From NCBI GenBank assembly GCA_025093985.1, contig JACAAK010000002.1:3782001-3846000 (forward strand): a DNA stretch of 64,000 nt. The letters run 5' to 3'. This DNA is from Calvatia gigantea (lineage: Eukaryota > Basidiomycota > Agaricomycetes > Agaricales > Lycoperdaceae). The notes under the pieces are model-generated. The model saw only the letters and a list, made by a program, of their open reading frames with translations, had not been told where the DNA came from and did not search any database. This document shows positions 46,908 to 58,781 of the stretch, one piece after another. The number at the start of each line of letters is the position of its first letter. The stretch's first letter is position 1. A program made the translations under genes and the position numbers.

Positions 46908-49900
46908 ATGTCGGCAGCACTCACAACCCAAGCAGACACATCCACACCATCCACATCAAACGGCACACACCCAGAAATCTCTCTAGGCTCTCTAGGCGGT
47001 ACATCGGCGTTTTCGACGCCGGGTAGACCTCCTTTTCGGATACCGTCTATTTCGTCGAGGTCGACTGCGCAGTCGAGTGCGCCTGTTGCTACGCCTTCGT
47101 CTGCTGGTGGTGGTGGTGGGTATCGCCGTTTTTGCCTTCTTCTGCTAGACGGAAGGATGGTGGCTGGGATGGGATTTTTGTCGAGGGTGGGCGTGTTGGG
47201 TAGAGGTGATAATAATGATGGTGGTGGTGGTGGTGGTGGTGGTGAGGATGATGGTGAAGATGGGATTGGGACAGGGATAGGAGGAGGAGGAGATTTATTG
47301 GATACACCCGCGGCGGAGAAGAAACGGTATGGAGAAGACATGGAGACACCCAGAAAACGAACAGGTGTCAGAGCCAATGCTGCTACCGCCGCAGGAAACA
47401 AAGGCGTCACTTTAACGCTACGGGATCAAGAAAAGGTTGCGTGTTCATTCCATCCTAACACGCATTAAACCCCTTACCATTCATTTATGTGCGTTTTCAC
47501 AGCACATAGATAACCTGAAAAAAGAAAACTTCAACTATCAAACTCCGCGTCCACTTCCTTGAAGAACGTCTTGCCCAACTTGCTCCAGACCAAATCGATG
47601 CCGCACTCAAACAGAATATTAACCTCAAAATTGAGGTCCAACAACGTAATATGGAACTTAAAAAACTCCGTAAACTCGTGTTACAACTCGAACGTGAATT
47701 GGAACAACAACAACGTTCGGCGGGTGTTTCGGATCGTGAACGTGAACTTGAAGAGAACTCGAAGAAAGGGAGAGGGAGATACGCTGAATTGAGGAGGGGG
47801 AGGATGAATAGCAATGAGAGGGGTGGTGATGGTGAGAATGAAGATATTATCAGGGAAGCTCGAGATGCAAAATGCGCAATTGGAAGATGAACTCGAGAGT
47901 GTACGCGATTTGTTGCAGGATAATATGGAAGAGATCGACAGACTTAAAGATCTCATCGAACGTCGTGGTAGCGGTGATGATACTCTCAGCGAAACGTCCA
48001 CTGGAGAAACCGGGAGCGGTAATGCCCGCCTCATACGCCGAGTCCGGGAACTCGAAGACGAGAACGACCAACTCCGACATCGATTAGACGATCAAGTCGA
48101 ACTTATCGCTCAACGCGACGATGATAAAGAAGAACTCATGGACGTTATCGATTCACTCAAACTTGAAATGGAAGATCTCCACCGGAGGAGAGAAGCAGAA
48201 CAGCTGGATAGGAGTCAATCTCGTGCGTTGATTTTGGAGGAGAGGGAGGAGAGGGAGGCTGTGGAGGATGATTTGAATGCGATGAGGGATAGAGTTGCCG
48301 CGCTTTTGATTGAGATACAGCAGAAGGAGGATGAGGTCGAGCAGAAGAATAAGGAGATTGATGAACTTGTTGCGGAGCATAAGAGGATTGTGGAGGTGGT
48401 GGAGGACGAGTGGAGAGGTGAGGTTGAGGAGGCTAGGATGCAGGTTGAGGAGCTTAAGGATGTGAGTGCTTTATAACGACGCTGGAACCTTGACTTAACG
48501 TGTGGGTGTTGTAGGTGCTTGCGGAACGCGAGACAGAAGTCAGAGAACTACGAATGAATATCTCTGAAATTGAAGCGCGCAACAACGACCTCCGTCTCGA
48601 ATTCGAAGCTGCATTGACAGATCTTGAGACTCAAGCAGAGGCGAAAGAAGCTCAAGTCGACGCGATGCGTACTACGATTGATAAACTCGGCGAGGACATT
48701 TACATCCTCGAAGACGAGAACGATAAAATCAAAGAAGAAGCTGAACGTATCAGGGAAGACGATACCGTAGAAAGAGAAAGACTCGAAGCTCTATCTGCAG
48801 CTCTCAAAGAGGTGCGCACACATCTTACGCCTCATCCAGTGGACCTAGTTGTTAAATTTCCCTTTTTCTAGAAACTCGCACAAGTCCGTGCAGAACTCCA
48901 AGAAACAACAGACATCTACGAATCCTGCCGACACGAACTCCACGCACACCGACTCCGCCAAGAAGAACTCACCCGCCAAACAGAAGAGCTCTCCGACTCC
49001 CTCGACCGCGCGAACTAAATCACACGCACGCGCCATAAACGATCTTGAACGTAAACATGAAGATGAAACACGGAAATCCCATCGAGCACTCGAAGCTAAA
49101 GAAAGTGCTTTACAAAGCGCGCTGAATGACTTGAATCGTGCACAAGCGCTTTTGGTGCAGCGGGAAGCGGATCTGGATGATGTACAGAGGGTGTTGGATG
49201 GGCTTGAGGAGGAGAGTAAGAGGAGAGGGGAGGTGGATACTACTGCGAGGTTTTCGTTGCAGTTGGAGGTGGATAGGTTGAAGAGGGATTTGGAAAGAGT
49301 GGAGGATGAGTTGGTGCGTGCCAGGAAGGAGGTGGATGATCGCGAGAATAAGAATAGGGATAAAGATTCCGTGTTGGATAAACTCCATGTGGAGAATAGG
49401 GATTTGGCGGCGCAGTTGGCTGCGCAGACGCAGGCGAGGTTGAATATCTCGGAGAAGTTGGATTCGGCGCAGAATGGGTTGAGGAAGGCGGAGAGCGAGG
49501 TAGAGGGGTATAAAGCACGTGTAGGGGATTTGGAGCAGAGGTTATCGAAGGATCAGAGGTCGTTGTTGAATGCGGAGAATCAGTATCGGGATCAGTTGAC
49601 CGAGAGGAATACGTTGCTCCTCACGATTTATCAGTATATGGATAAGATTTTGGGTGTGGATAAAGTGCCGGTGAGTATACCCCATTCACTTTTCGTCATT
49701 TGTGTATGGGGGCTTTTACTGATTCTTTGGATCTGTGGTGTAGAAGAAGGGCAATGCGGGTGAAATTAAGCCATTCACCAACTTTAGCGTTTTCCATGAT
49801 AATCTTATCACACGCCTCAAAGCTCTGAGCCAGATTCAACTCGACTTTGATAAGCGGTGCAAGGAAGTCGAAGCGAAGTATACGGACAAGCTCGCCGAGA

Positions 49901-50654
49901 TTCGCAAGCAGCTGGATGCTCGGTGGAAACAGATTGACAAGTTCGAGACGAGCGTGAAAACATATGCTGATACTAAAGCGGCTTGGAGAAGGAAGTTTTC
50001 CGCAAAGGAAGGGGAGTTGGAGGCTGTCAAGGTGTGTACAATTTCTCTTTCCCTTCTCGTTTGTTTGCTCACGGACCGATTATTCGCTTAACCTGACGTT
50101 CCGCAGGCAACTAATACGGAACTGACAACTCAACTTACTACCTTTAAACGACTTAACGGAGCCGATGCGAACGCAGCCGAAGTTCGTTCATTGGCCACCC
50201 GCGCAACAAATGCCGAGCGCCGTCTCAACAATGCCCAAAATCAGTTGCTTGCGACTGAAGAGAAAATTGCGGCGATGAACCAGAAGAGTGTGGCAGCGGA
50301 CACTAAGTGGGATGCGAGGGTGAAGGAATATGAAGCTCGGCTCAAGGCTGCGGAGGAGAGAGTCAAGAGGGAGCGTCAGGGAAGCAAGGAGCGTGTGTTG
50401 GAGCTAGAGAATCACATCAAGTGAGTTGTCATACTCTCTTTTTAATTTCAATTAGGATTGGCATGCTCTTGTGGCGGTGATCTTCTGCCTATTTCGCATC
50501 CTCTGGCGCCTTGTTTTAGTTTTGAATGGGTTTCTCACGCGATTTGTGTTGTTTTCATAGGAGTCTCCAACGCCAGCTTGAGATTGCGCAGAAACGGGGC
50601 CAACAGCTCAATGAAGTCATGGAAATAAACAAGATGTCGGGCTCGGCTTCGTGA
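46908..50654 (+). CDS. Mto1/Pcp1/ApsB-type microtubule-organising coiled-coil protein (Cnn_1N domain), three apparent 1-nt insertions
   Basis: These proteins recruit gamma-tubulin complexes to the spindle pole body, septa or other organising centres. Exons: 46908-47435, 47503-48461, 48515-48811, 48872-49670, 49744-50031, 50107-50420 and 50561-50654, all GT-AG. The N-terminus is Ser/Thr/Pro-rich with a Gly tract. The centrosomin N-terminal motif begins TLRDQEKHIDNLKKENFN at the exon 1-2 junction and continues LEERLAQLAPDQIDAALKQN, then KKLRKLVLQLERELEQ. Long heptad coiled coil follows for most of exons 2-4. A less repetitive C-terminal block (LLLTIYQYMDKILGVDK, KPFTNFSVFHDNLITRLKAL) looks conserved. 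The frame needs one base removed near 47533, one near 47858 and one near 49015. Outside these it is open for ~1000 codons, so assembly error is as likely as decay. A 5' fragment is duplicated at 44.1 kb. Confidence 0.82.
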
Positions 50655-51863
50655 TGGCGACCACTGTCCTTGCCACTCGAATATACATGAAAGATGAAAG
50701 ATGAATGGAAGATCGGGCTAATGGAGATGTCCAGGGTTATGTTCGAGGGAGAAGACGCGCAGTCCTTTCGGGCCTGTTTCTTCTGGCTTTGCTCTTGTTT
50801 TTCTGAAAAACACTCACGACTTAATCATATCACTCACTCTGTAATACCACATTGCATTGCTCTTATGATATAGAATCCTTGGCTGTAATAATACACTCTT
50901 CTTCTAATTGAACAGTCCTTTGTGGATCAGCTGGACGTGGACCGTGAGCCGGACCTCGCCACCACCCAGCAGGACAAGGCTTCACTTCGACAAGCAGTGC
51001 AATATTGATCCAGACGACTCGGCCTTGCGTCATGATTGCACAGATTGGAAGATCGGTTTTCTATTCTGATGGTTGCTTGTAGGACCGATGATTTCCACAT
51101 GACCCAAGAATAAGTGGACTCATGTTGAACTCTTGGCTCTTTATGCTTCTCCATGTTGTCTCACTTCACCTTATCCGCGGATTTTGTCCTTCTGGCAGAA
51201 GAACAATGGAGTGGGTATGCAAGGGCGGGCTAGAATCCGGCCTCCTGTGGGAATGACGTTGGAAAGAAGTTAATATTATGCGAACAAGAAGCATGTAGTT
51301 TATGTTGTCAATCGAGCTCTCAATCATGAATCATTTCCAGCCGGATATAGCCCGCATACGCTTCCTTCAAACTGGAAAACTATCATGTCCCGTGCCACCT
51401 TTCCGGGGCATCCCCAAGGCCTTATTTACCCCCTAACTGACAGGCGGGGTAAAGCCGTTACCTTGATTGTCTATTATTTACTTACCGAAGGTGCAGGGAG
51501 TCTAGGATTTGAATAGGGAGCATGTCATGCACCGGATCTCGTCAACCGAGTACTTACTAAAAGCGGGATTCATCTTAGTCCAACCCACTTTCCAACTTTG
51601 AAAATTTGTTTACGGTTGTTCTGGTGGAAACTCATAGTGAGCCGCCCGCCCGCCCGCCCGCCCGATCCGCTTTATAATTTGTGCACCGAGAGATGACTCT
51701 TGAGGTCTTTTTGCTACTTCCACTACATCCCCGAGCTACTCGGTACATTCCACTTTTTTTCGTCTCGGATCTTGGATAAAGCTCAGCCTGCTCTCGAGCT
51801 GTTCCTAAAAGATCCACGACTCCAAGCTTTCCCCCGTTCGGTTGGTTTTCCAAAAAAAAAAAC
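50655..51863. other. Intergenic, no gene
   Basis: The 3' flank of the coiled-coil gene and the promoter region of the transporter. ORFs are short. The only distinct element is the CCCG repeat at 51641-51664. Confidence 0.45.
51641..51664. repeat. (CCCG)n microsatellite
   Basis: About six GCCC units in a row, ~200 bases upstream of the transporter start. Confidence 0.9.
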
Positions 51864-53956
51864 ATGGTTGAGGTAAACGAGAGGACTCCGCTGCTGGAAA
51901 ATGACACCAGCAAGGCGGATCTTGTTTATGAGAGGTTTTCGACGTCCAAGAAGAGGTTGATTGTAGGGCATAGTGTCATGGGGCGGGTTGGTTCCTTGTG
52001 AGTAGTCCTCTCTGCTCCCTGGTGTGCATTTTTGACTAGTAGCTCGTTGGGAATAGTCTTCACCTCTGGTACCTTTATTCCATCTATACCCCAGATAGCG
52101 AAGGAGTTGAATACGACTGGGGAAGCTGTGAGGTGCGTCTTCATTTTTGCTATGGCGAGTTGGGAAAATTGATATTGAACCATTTTTCCACAGTTTTGCT
52201 GTCAGTATCTATATTCTTGCTGCAGCTCTTGGTTCCTTGATCGGTTCATCCTATGCAACGTTTTGTACGTCTTATCGTCCCTCTTCCCCTCTTCCGAGGT
52301 TTCCGGCATGTTGCTGATGGTGCCTCTAGATGGTCGACGGCCGGCATATCTATACTCACTACCCATCATGATTATAGGGTCACTCGGAGTTGCCAGAGCC
52401 CAGACAATACAGCAACTCCTGGCCTTCAGATTTCTTCAAGCCATGGGAGCTTCACCAGGAACCTCCGTGGGCTTTGGTGTCATCGGTGACATCTATAGAC
52501 TTGAGGAGCGAGGACGCGCGATGGGTAGCTATTATGGAGTGAGCTACATTCTGAATGGAGCCATTCTCCAGCTGACTAGATTCGTTATAGGCAACGCTAG
52601 TGGGGTTAGCTTTAGCGCCTATGGTTGGTGGTAAGGAAGAACATACCTGGCAGTTCACGGCTCGTTCCTGAAGTAACCTTTCCCCCCTTTTTTTAGGTTT
52701 GTTTGCGCACCAATTTTCATGGAGGACCCTACATCTTTCGTTGGCCGTCTTCGCGTTGGCTGCATTCCTGTGTATTTTATTCTGTTTTCCTGAAACGAGC
52801 CACCCAGGCGCCCGCGGACGAGATAGATTTGAACGTGAAGGAGGCGTGCATCCTCGGTGGAGACCTGTGATTCTCAATCCATTCTCCCAGCTGGATATGC
52901 TCCGCAGCCCCTCTATTCTTGCAGTGGTGAGCTTTTTCTCCGATACGTTGCAGTCATATTCCCCGTGTGACCAGGGCCTTTTTATATTTAGTCTTTAGGC
53001 AGCTTCTTGACGCTACAGTGCGATTTTGGTAAGTGGATATGCGGCTAGGCTCGATCAAGTTCCTGAAATTGACTTTGTGTAAGTCCTTCTGGTCCCGCTT
53101 GCGTATACAATTGTGAGCCCCTCCCACATTCGATGCCGATGGCATTTTTCCACTGAACACTGAGTGAAGGGTAAACGATATGGTATCGTGAACGAGACTC
53201 TTATCGGCGCTTGTTTCTTGCCGTGCGGCATCGGAAACGCAAGTAAGGTGGTCAGCCCGATGTTTATAGTCCTTCAACTTACCTCGCCCACTTTAGTTGG
53301 CGCACCGCTATCTGGGTGGATATCAGACATGGTTATCATCCGGTCGAAAAGGAGACGGGGAGGTATGTGGTATCCAGAGGATCGACTCAAGGCCACACTT
53401 TTCGGAATCTTCCTTCCGATCGCCGTTATCCTCTCCGCAGTTATCACCAAATACGTCCCCGGCCCAGCGGGTTTAGTTGCGAACCTTATTTGCTTATTCT
53501 TCGTCGGAGTTGCTGTACGTGGAGGCTTGCGTTGCGTTCTTTTTTGCGTCGCTTATCCCTTGCTTTTAAAAGGTCGATCTTGTGCTAACCCCCTGTGGTG
53601 CTTACGTTGTTGACATCCTACATTCACGGAGCGCTGAGAGCGCGGCCGTTATTAAGTAAGCAATGCCTTCTGTGTAGTGATTCTTGCTGTGATATTAACG
53701 GGTATCTTTCTTTGCACAGTGCGTTTCGTTATCTTGCGTTATCTGTGACCACTGCAGCTATCTTGCCCAGTGTCCATACGCTTGGCCATCTCACGACCAA
53801 TATAATCTCGGCCGCCCTTGCATGCCTCGGGTTTTTGTAAGTTGAGTACTTGTGGTCTAGCCGCCACGTTGCTGACGTTCACCCAGGATTCTTTGGGCGA
53901 CGATAACGTTCGGAGATTCGATGAGAGCGTGGGTGAACATTGGTTTTTCAACATGA
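51864..53956 (+). CDS. MFS transporter, DHA1-like drug/polyamine-exporter type (complete, 467 aa)
   Basis: A proton-antiport exporter predicted at the plasma or vacuolar membrane; the substrate cannot be told. Thirteen exons splice in phase: 51864-51997, 52040-52132, 52194-52264, 52330-52538, 52591-52630, 52697-52926, 52992-53028, 53084-53112, 53170-53242, 53297-53514, 53573-53655, 53720-53836 and 53887-53956, summing to 1404 nt. The N-terminus MVEVNERTPLLE has a dileucine-type signal. Motifs: SGTFIPSIPQIAKELN (TM1 exit), the loop 2-3 motif A (FYGRRPAYLY), LAFRFLQAMGASPGTS with GDIYRLEERGRAMG (TM4 region), CFPETSHPG at the end of the N-half, the central loop HPRWRPVILNPF, LLVPLAYTIGKRYGI, GGMWYPEDRLKATLFG and KYVPGPAGL in the C-half. 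The TM4 region is typical of DHA1. Two exons are only 29 and 37 nt, so automated callers may miss them. The left-edge paralogue shares exon structure. Confidence 0.88.
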
Positions 53957-54258
53957 CACCATATTGTGCAATAACGATACCCTTCGGGCAATGATACACT
54001 CACATTTCTTTTTCAAGTTGTTGAGGAGCTGTTGTAATCTCAAATCAATTGTATCTCTTAACCGAATCACAGTTGCAACTATATCGCATGGTTCGAGGCT
54101 AGATTGCGAAGTAGGGCCGACCATGCAGTGCTCAGTACATATGTATCTATATTTAGACTGAGTATACATATGGACTCCGCTTTCCCTCTCCATTCACAAG
54201 CCACAAACACACCCGAACCAAAAACACCATGCCAGGTGGCAAGTGAAATCATTTCAGT

Positions 54259-56404
54259 ATGACGCAAATGCTGGAGACAATTGGTGATGTCGTCCAGAAT
54301 GCGAAGACGAAGACAGAGCCGCATTCGACGAAGTTGGCGTCGGTGTTGAGCATGGTGGAGCATACGACTGAAGAGGTGCGGGCTGAGCTCGCACCCGAGG
54401 CCATGTTCGTGGATTTGAGTATCCAGGTGTGTTCATTGTTAGTTTCGCGGCCTCTGTGGTTGTACTGAGTTGTGTTATGAAGTTCATCGGTGCATCGGGA
54501 TTGCCGAAGATGGATCTCGTGGGTACAGCCGACCCGTATTTTATCGCCAAAATTGATAAACGTATATCATTTGTGTATGTTTTGCCACCCTTATTTTCCG
54601 CTTTACGTGACTTACCCAACAACAACCCAGCTCAACGGTTATTCGCAATAACCTTGCACCAGTATGGAACGAGCCTTGGCGTGTCAAAAACGTACCCTCG
54701 ACTGCGAAGCTCCACGTCACCGTGATGAGCAAAGACGAGGGAACTATGACAGATGACTACATCGGAGAGTTTGCGACGAGTACCACTGCAGGTGCCAAAG
54801 AAGCTGAGATCATTGGACCTATGTTTCGCAGGGATAGAGGGACATTTTGGCTCAAGGTACGATGTCGGGTTTGTCGTGGTCGCCGGTATGACGATGGCTC
54901 ACCTCCCCCTAACATTCCATCGTAGATCAATTCCGCCCCTAGCGCTGATCGCGCCAAAGCTGTCCAGTTCCCGTATCTCTTCGATGGGCCCATCCGATAT
55001 TCGACACACTTCTCGCCCACAGTGGGAATTCTCACCAACCTCGACGACGCGCGCTTATATTCGACCTGGAAGATGTACCTCCTTGGTGTCCCGCTCTTCT
55101 TCTGCGATCGCTACCAACCTTGGAATAGGAACTACAAAGCCGCACAGAATATCTTCCAAGGCCCAACTTCTATCGCCGTCCGATCGGGGATTCAAGCGGG
55201 GCACAGGATGTTGTACGCACGCACAACGGGTAACGGGTTCGGGAATATCAAGAAACCTACCGATGTCCTCGATATCTTGTATGGAGGCGTTGGGAGGCCT
55301 GGATCCAAGAACGCCATTATCCAAAGGCAACACATGAAGAGAGTCAAACCTGCAGTTTACACGTATATCATCTCAGCGGACGACGACTCGTTCAGGTTCT
55401 CAGAAACTGGCGCAGCATTTTACGTAGACTTTGCTTTAAAACATGCTTTGCACTCTAATTGTGCCGAGTCCGTGCGATACAGCGGCGAGTTCCACCCGTG
55501 ACCGCAAGGAGGGTGGCAAAATTTCTCAGATGATATTCCCGATGACGGTGTTGAGTGGGAGTTGGTGATTGACAACAACAGTGGAACATATACCCCCGAT
55601 CGGATGATGTTACCAGAACTACGAGAATTGTTGGAGTACAATTTCCCTAGTTTCAAGATTTACGCGTGGGATCGGGAAGATCCAAAGTTGAAGGAGAGCG
55701 TGGAAGCCTGTAGGGACTGCGCGGTCAAATTCCGGGGTGTCGGGAATGACGAGTTGCAGCCGACGGCTGGTGAAGGTGAAGTGACGTTGATGCATGAGGC
55801 GTCTCTGAAAGCGGAAAATAAGACCTCGAGCCAGGGTGTGGATGGAAACCAGGGGTACGGGCCCGACGTGGGTTCAACGTCCCTAGGTGACGGCTTCCAC
55901 CCACATGGTCAACCATTACCACTCTCGCAGGATGGCCAAGATGCGTATGCTTCTTATTACCCTGCTGCAGATCCTAGCACGGGTCCACCGACCATGTCTT
56001 CCGATCGACCACCCTTTCATCCTCCTCGTCCATCCCTTGATGGCCTTCCGCGCACATCAACAGATTATTTCAGGAATGCGGACGAGAATAATCGTGCGCC
56101 GCCACCTTTCCCTGAGCCCACACGATTCGTGCCTCCCACAACGCAAGCTCAATATGTTTCTATTCAAAATCCAAACTACGGATATGGATATCCCCCTAAT
56201 GTGCCTCAACCGCCGCCACAGTACCCACAGCCTCCACCGTTACCGGCGAGGCCATTAACCCCACGTCCGACGTCGCAGGATTACACAACACTGCCACCCG
56301 GATGTGCCCCGCCCGCGAAGTTTACGCCCGGTCAGGATGCGCACGGTGCAACGAGTGGGTCTGGAAGTAGGATGATGTTGAGGTATGATCCAAATCGAAC
56401 GTGA
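54259..56404 (+). CDS. C2-domain protein with Pro/Tyr-rich tail, one in-frame TGA
   Basis: A predicted calcium- or phospholipid-binding peripheral membrane protein; the exact role is unknown. Exons are 54259-54426, 54483-54574, 54631-54856 and 54926-56404, summing to 655 codons. A ~55-residue helical N-terminus leads into a C2 domain (FIGASGLPKMDLVGTADPYF, then NNLAPVWNEPW and DYIGEF). A conserved middle region follows (WKMYLLGVPLFFCDRYQPWN, YTYIISADDDSFRFSETGAA, then after the TGA DGVEWELVIDNNSGTYTPDR and LPELRELLEYNFPSFKIYAW). The protein ends in a low-complexity tail (QPPPQYPQPPPLPARPLTPR). The frame is continuous except for TGA at 55499-55501, between EFHP and PQGGW. CGA to TGA is one transition, and the next base is C, a weak termination context. 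It may be a nonsense mutation, readthrough, or an error. Confidence 0.72.
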
Positions 56405-57810
56405 TGCGAACAGGACGGGATGGATGTAGATCTCCGAGGTATGGTGGTGCTTGACCAACACATGTAACCTTACTTTTAATGGAAGCAGTCCTGCTATTTG
56501 ATTTATTCGTACCCTATTCAATGTAACTTCTGCTTTAAAGGAGCTAATTCAATACGATATGTCCCATTAAATCAACAAGGAGTTGAAGACGAGGACCTCC
56601 CACTTCCACGCCCCTTTCAGACGCTGAAATTCTCGCACAAAACATAGTCCTCCGCATTCCTTGGATATTGTGCCAACATCATACACCCTATTCCCCACAA
56701 CACATCAGTTCTTATCCTAAATTAAGGGAGCAGATAAGACGAACCACAAAATATCTTCCTCGTGCCAACCAGGCATATCACGCGGTCCGGACCCGGATCT
56801 CCAGACTGATACGGCCCAGGAGGAATTTCGAAGAGCGGGTACTCTGCTTTATGACCACTCGAACAAAACGGATACACGACTCCGCCCGGATTGGCGTATC
56901 GGGATTGCCGCATCGATGCGGGAATTTCCCACTTATGATTTTGTCAGATACGCGAAGGTGTTTTCAGACATTAAGTGTACTCTGGTTGATTTGCGGCTTA
57001 GTCGATCCTGTTGGCTAAATTGATCCCGCCAAACATATCGGTGTTGTTGTAAGCTCTGCTTAGTGTGCATGCCGATCAGATGGGGTTCGTTGCGAAACTA
57101 AGGGCTAGGAGCTGTACCGTCACAATTGCAACCGTGTGCGCTCACCCCAGACAAAGCGAGCAAAGGGAGTAAAGTATATACGAAGCGCAGCATTTGCGTA
57201 GAGTACAAGAGTCATTAGCAGGTCGCGGGGGTTTAGTGTGGGGTTCACCTGAAGAAGGGCATTGGGCGTATGGAGGGTTTTAAGACTAACGAGCTCGCCC
57301 GGCCTTAAGAAGCTGCTTTCAGTTTCCTAACATTTAATATTGTCACGCTCTTAGATGCGTACCTTCAAAAGCGCCCGTTGCCTGTCAATCGAGTGGATAT
57401 AGATCTTCCTTGGCTTAGAAGCATACTCGAGATCAATTCGAGGCAACCTGGAGCAATGTGGCTAGTGATATACCAAGAAGAGTTAATGGTTCTGAACCTC
57501 GCAAGACTTGAGAGCCTGCCATGGCGACGAGGGGGAACGGGGGAGGAGGGGTCCTGGTAATGAACATCAACTCACAGTAAATGGTACGTCAGAGGGGGGA
57601 GGGTGGAGCAAGCCGAGGATATGTGGTAAAGTAGCCGGCCAGAGTGGCTCGGGTCAATTTCTTGATAAAAATCAGAAGACGGGAGAAGATATAGACCAGA
57701 AGGATAAGTACGCTGCCTAAGAATTATAGGTAGCTGATCGACCCGAGAACGGTAGTATACAATTGTGTAAGTCCCATCTCAATTCCTCTTACCGACCCGC
57801 ACTTGTTAAG
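56405..57810. other. Intergenic DNA with one unexplained open frame
   Basis: A plus-strand frame is open for 100 codons (56721-57023) with protein-like content (TAQEEFRRAGTLLYDHSNKT, RPDWRIGIAASMREFPTYDF) but no start codon near its 5' end. A second open piece (to 57560) reads RPLPVNRVDIDLPWLRSILE. They could be exons of a decayed gene; no family is recognised. Confidence 0.3.
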
Positions 57811-58180
57811 TTTCGAGGCGAAACCAAAAACATTGATTATATACTTTTTCTGCTGAGGTAAGGTTGCGTATGAAAGGAAAGAAATGGAAAGTAAAGGAAT
57901 ACTTTCGAAGGCAAGGGGAGGTTGAGTCAGACAGGAGACCGGCCGAAGTTGGCGAGCCTCCGAAACTCGACCGCTCTACATATGCCAATGCTAAGTTTCG
58001 AGGTGAAACCAAAAACATTAGTTATATACTTTGTCTGCTAAGGTACGGCTGGGCACGAAAGGAAAGAATTGGAAAGAATTGGAATACTTTGGAAGGCAAG
58101 AGGGAATTGAGTCAGACAGGAGACGGACCGAAATAAGCGAGCTTCCGAAACCCGACCGCTCCCTACATATGCCAGGCTGC
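57811..58180. repeat. Two tandem copies of a ~185-bp unit
   Basis: Unit 1 is ~57811-57995 and unit 2 ~57996-58175. Both start TTTCGAGGCGAAACC or TTTCGAGGTGAAACC and share GAGTCAGACAGGAGAC, GACCGCTC and ACATATGCCA. The right end of unit 2 abuts the 3' end of the minus-strand gene at 58163 and supplies its last codons. Confidence 0.85.
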
Positions 58181-58781
58181 ACATTCTGCCTTGATCTCAT
58201 CTGCCACACAATGTATTTTGGCCTCGCCCTCCTCTGACAGCACATCCAATGACCATAGCTCGCGCGGTGCAGCGTCATTTGCCCTTCCCAGGTCACGAAA
58301 AATATAACGAGGGTTCATGTATGCACGAGGTTTTCGTAGGTCCAGGCTGTGAAATGCCATCCATGTGCCTATCACACTTATACCATGTAAAGTAGAAAGG
58401 GGGCACCGCTCTGGTTTCTGTGCATAAATGGATGCAATCGAACACGATTGTACGTATATACTTGCCGCTGCATTCTCTAATTCGCTGCCTTATTTGCGCA
58501 TCCGCTTGCTCCCGAGCAAAGACGGAATCTAGCGCTGAAGGTTTTGAGAGCTCGACAATAAGGACTGTTCGATTCTTAAGTTTGATATCGAACATGACTA
58601 TCAAGTCAGCCACCGGGTTGGTGTGGGTGTAAGGCCGGAAATAGTAGGGTGTAACCATAAGTTCAGAATCGGGCGGGAATAGGGTGGTCAGGATCGTGTT
58701 CCATGGTCCTTGGTACTCATTTTCCAAGGCATTGAAAGGAATAGCTTCGAACGACCGGAGGATATTCGGGTGCCAGGGCAT
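58163..58781 (-). CDS. Repeated basidiomycete family, possible PD-(D/E)XK-like fold, copy 1 (intact, 187 aa)
   Basis: Two exons, 58781-58466 and 58410-58163, join in phase across a 55-nt intron with a GC donor (g|gcaagt) and an AG acceptor, giving 564 nt. Order: MPWHPNILRSFEAIPFNALE, GPWNTILTTLFP, a D followed by a beta-strand pair (NPVADLIVMFDI ... VLIVEL), EQADAQIRQRI, then CPLSTLHGISVIGTWMAFHS, ELWSLDVLSEEGEAKI and DEIKAECAA. The D...E-x-K-like core of restriction-endonuclease-fold proteins is suggested by ADLIVMF and VLIVEL, but the residue at the lysine position is Ser here, so catalysis is doubtful. The last residues come from the adjoining 185-bp repeat. Relatives with the LYGISAMGT-type block recur in agaricomycete genomes; their function is unknown. 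Three further copies lie within 4 kb. Confidence 0.62.

Noticed and set aside
47089..47349. His-rich minus-strand ORF (poly-His)
   Set aside because: Antisense of the GGT repeat in the Mto1-type gene; a simple-sequence artefact.
54232..54258. Upstream ATG (CCACCATGCCAGG-type context) as the start of the C2 gene
   Set aside because: Would need a 20-odd-nt intron with a GC donor to join the downstream frame; the ATG at 54259 gives a clean start.
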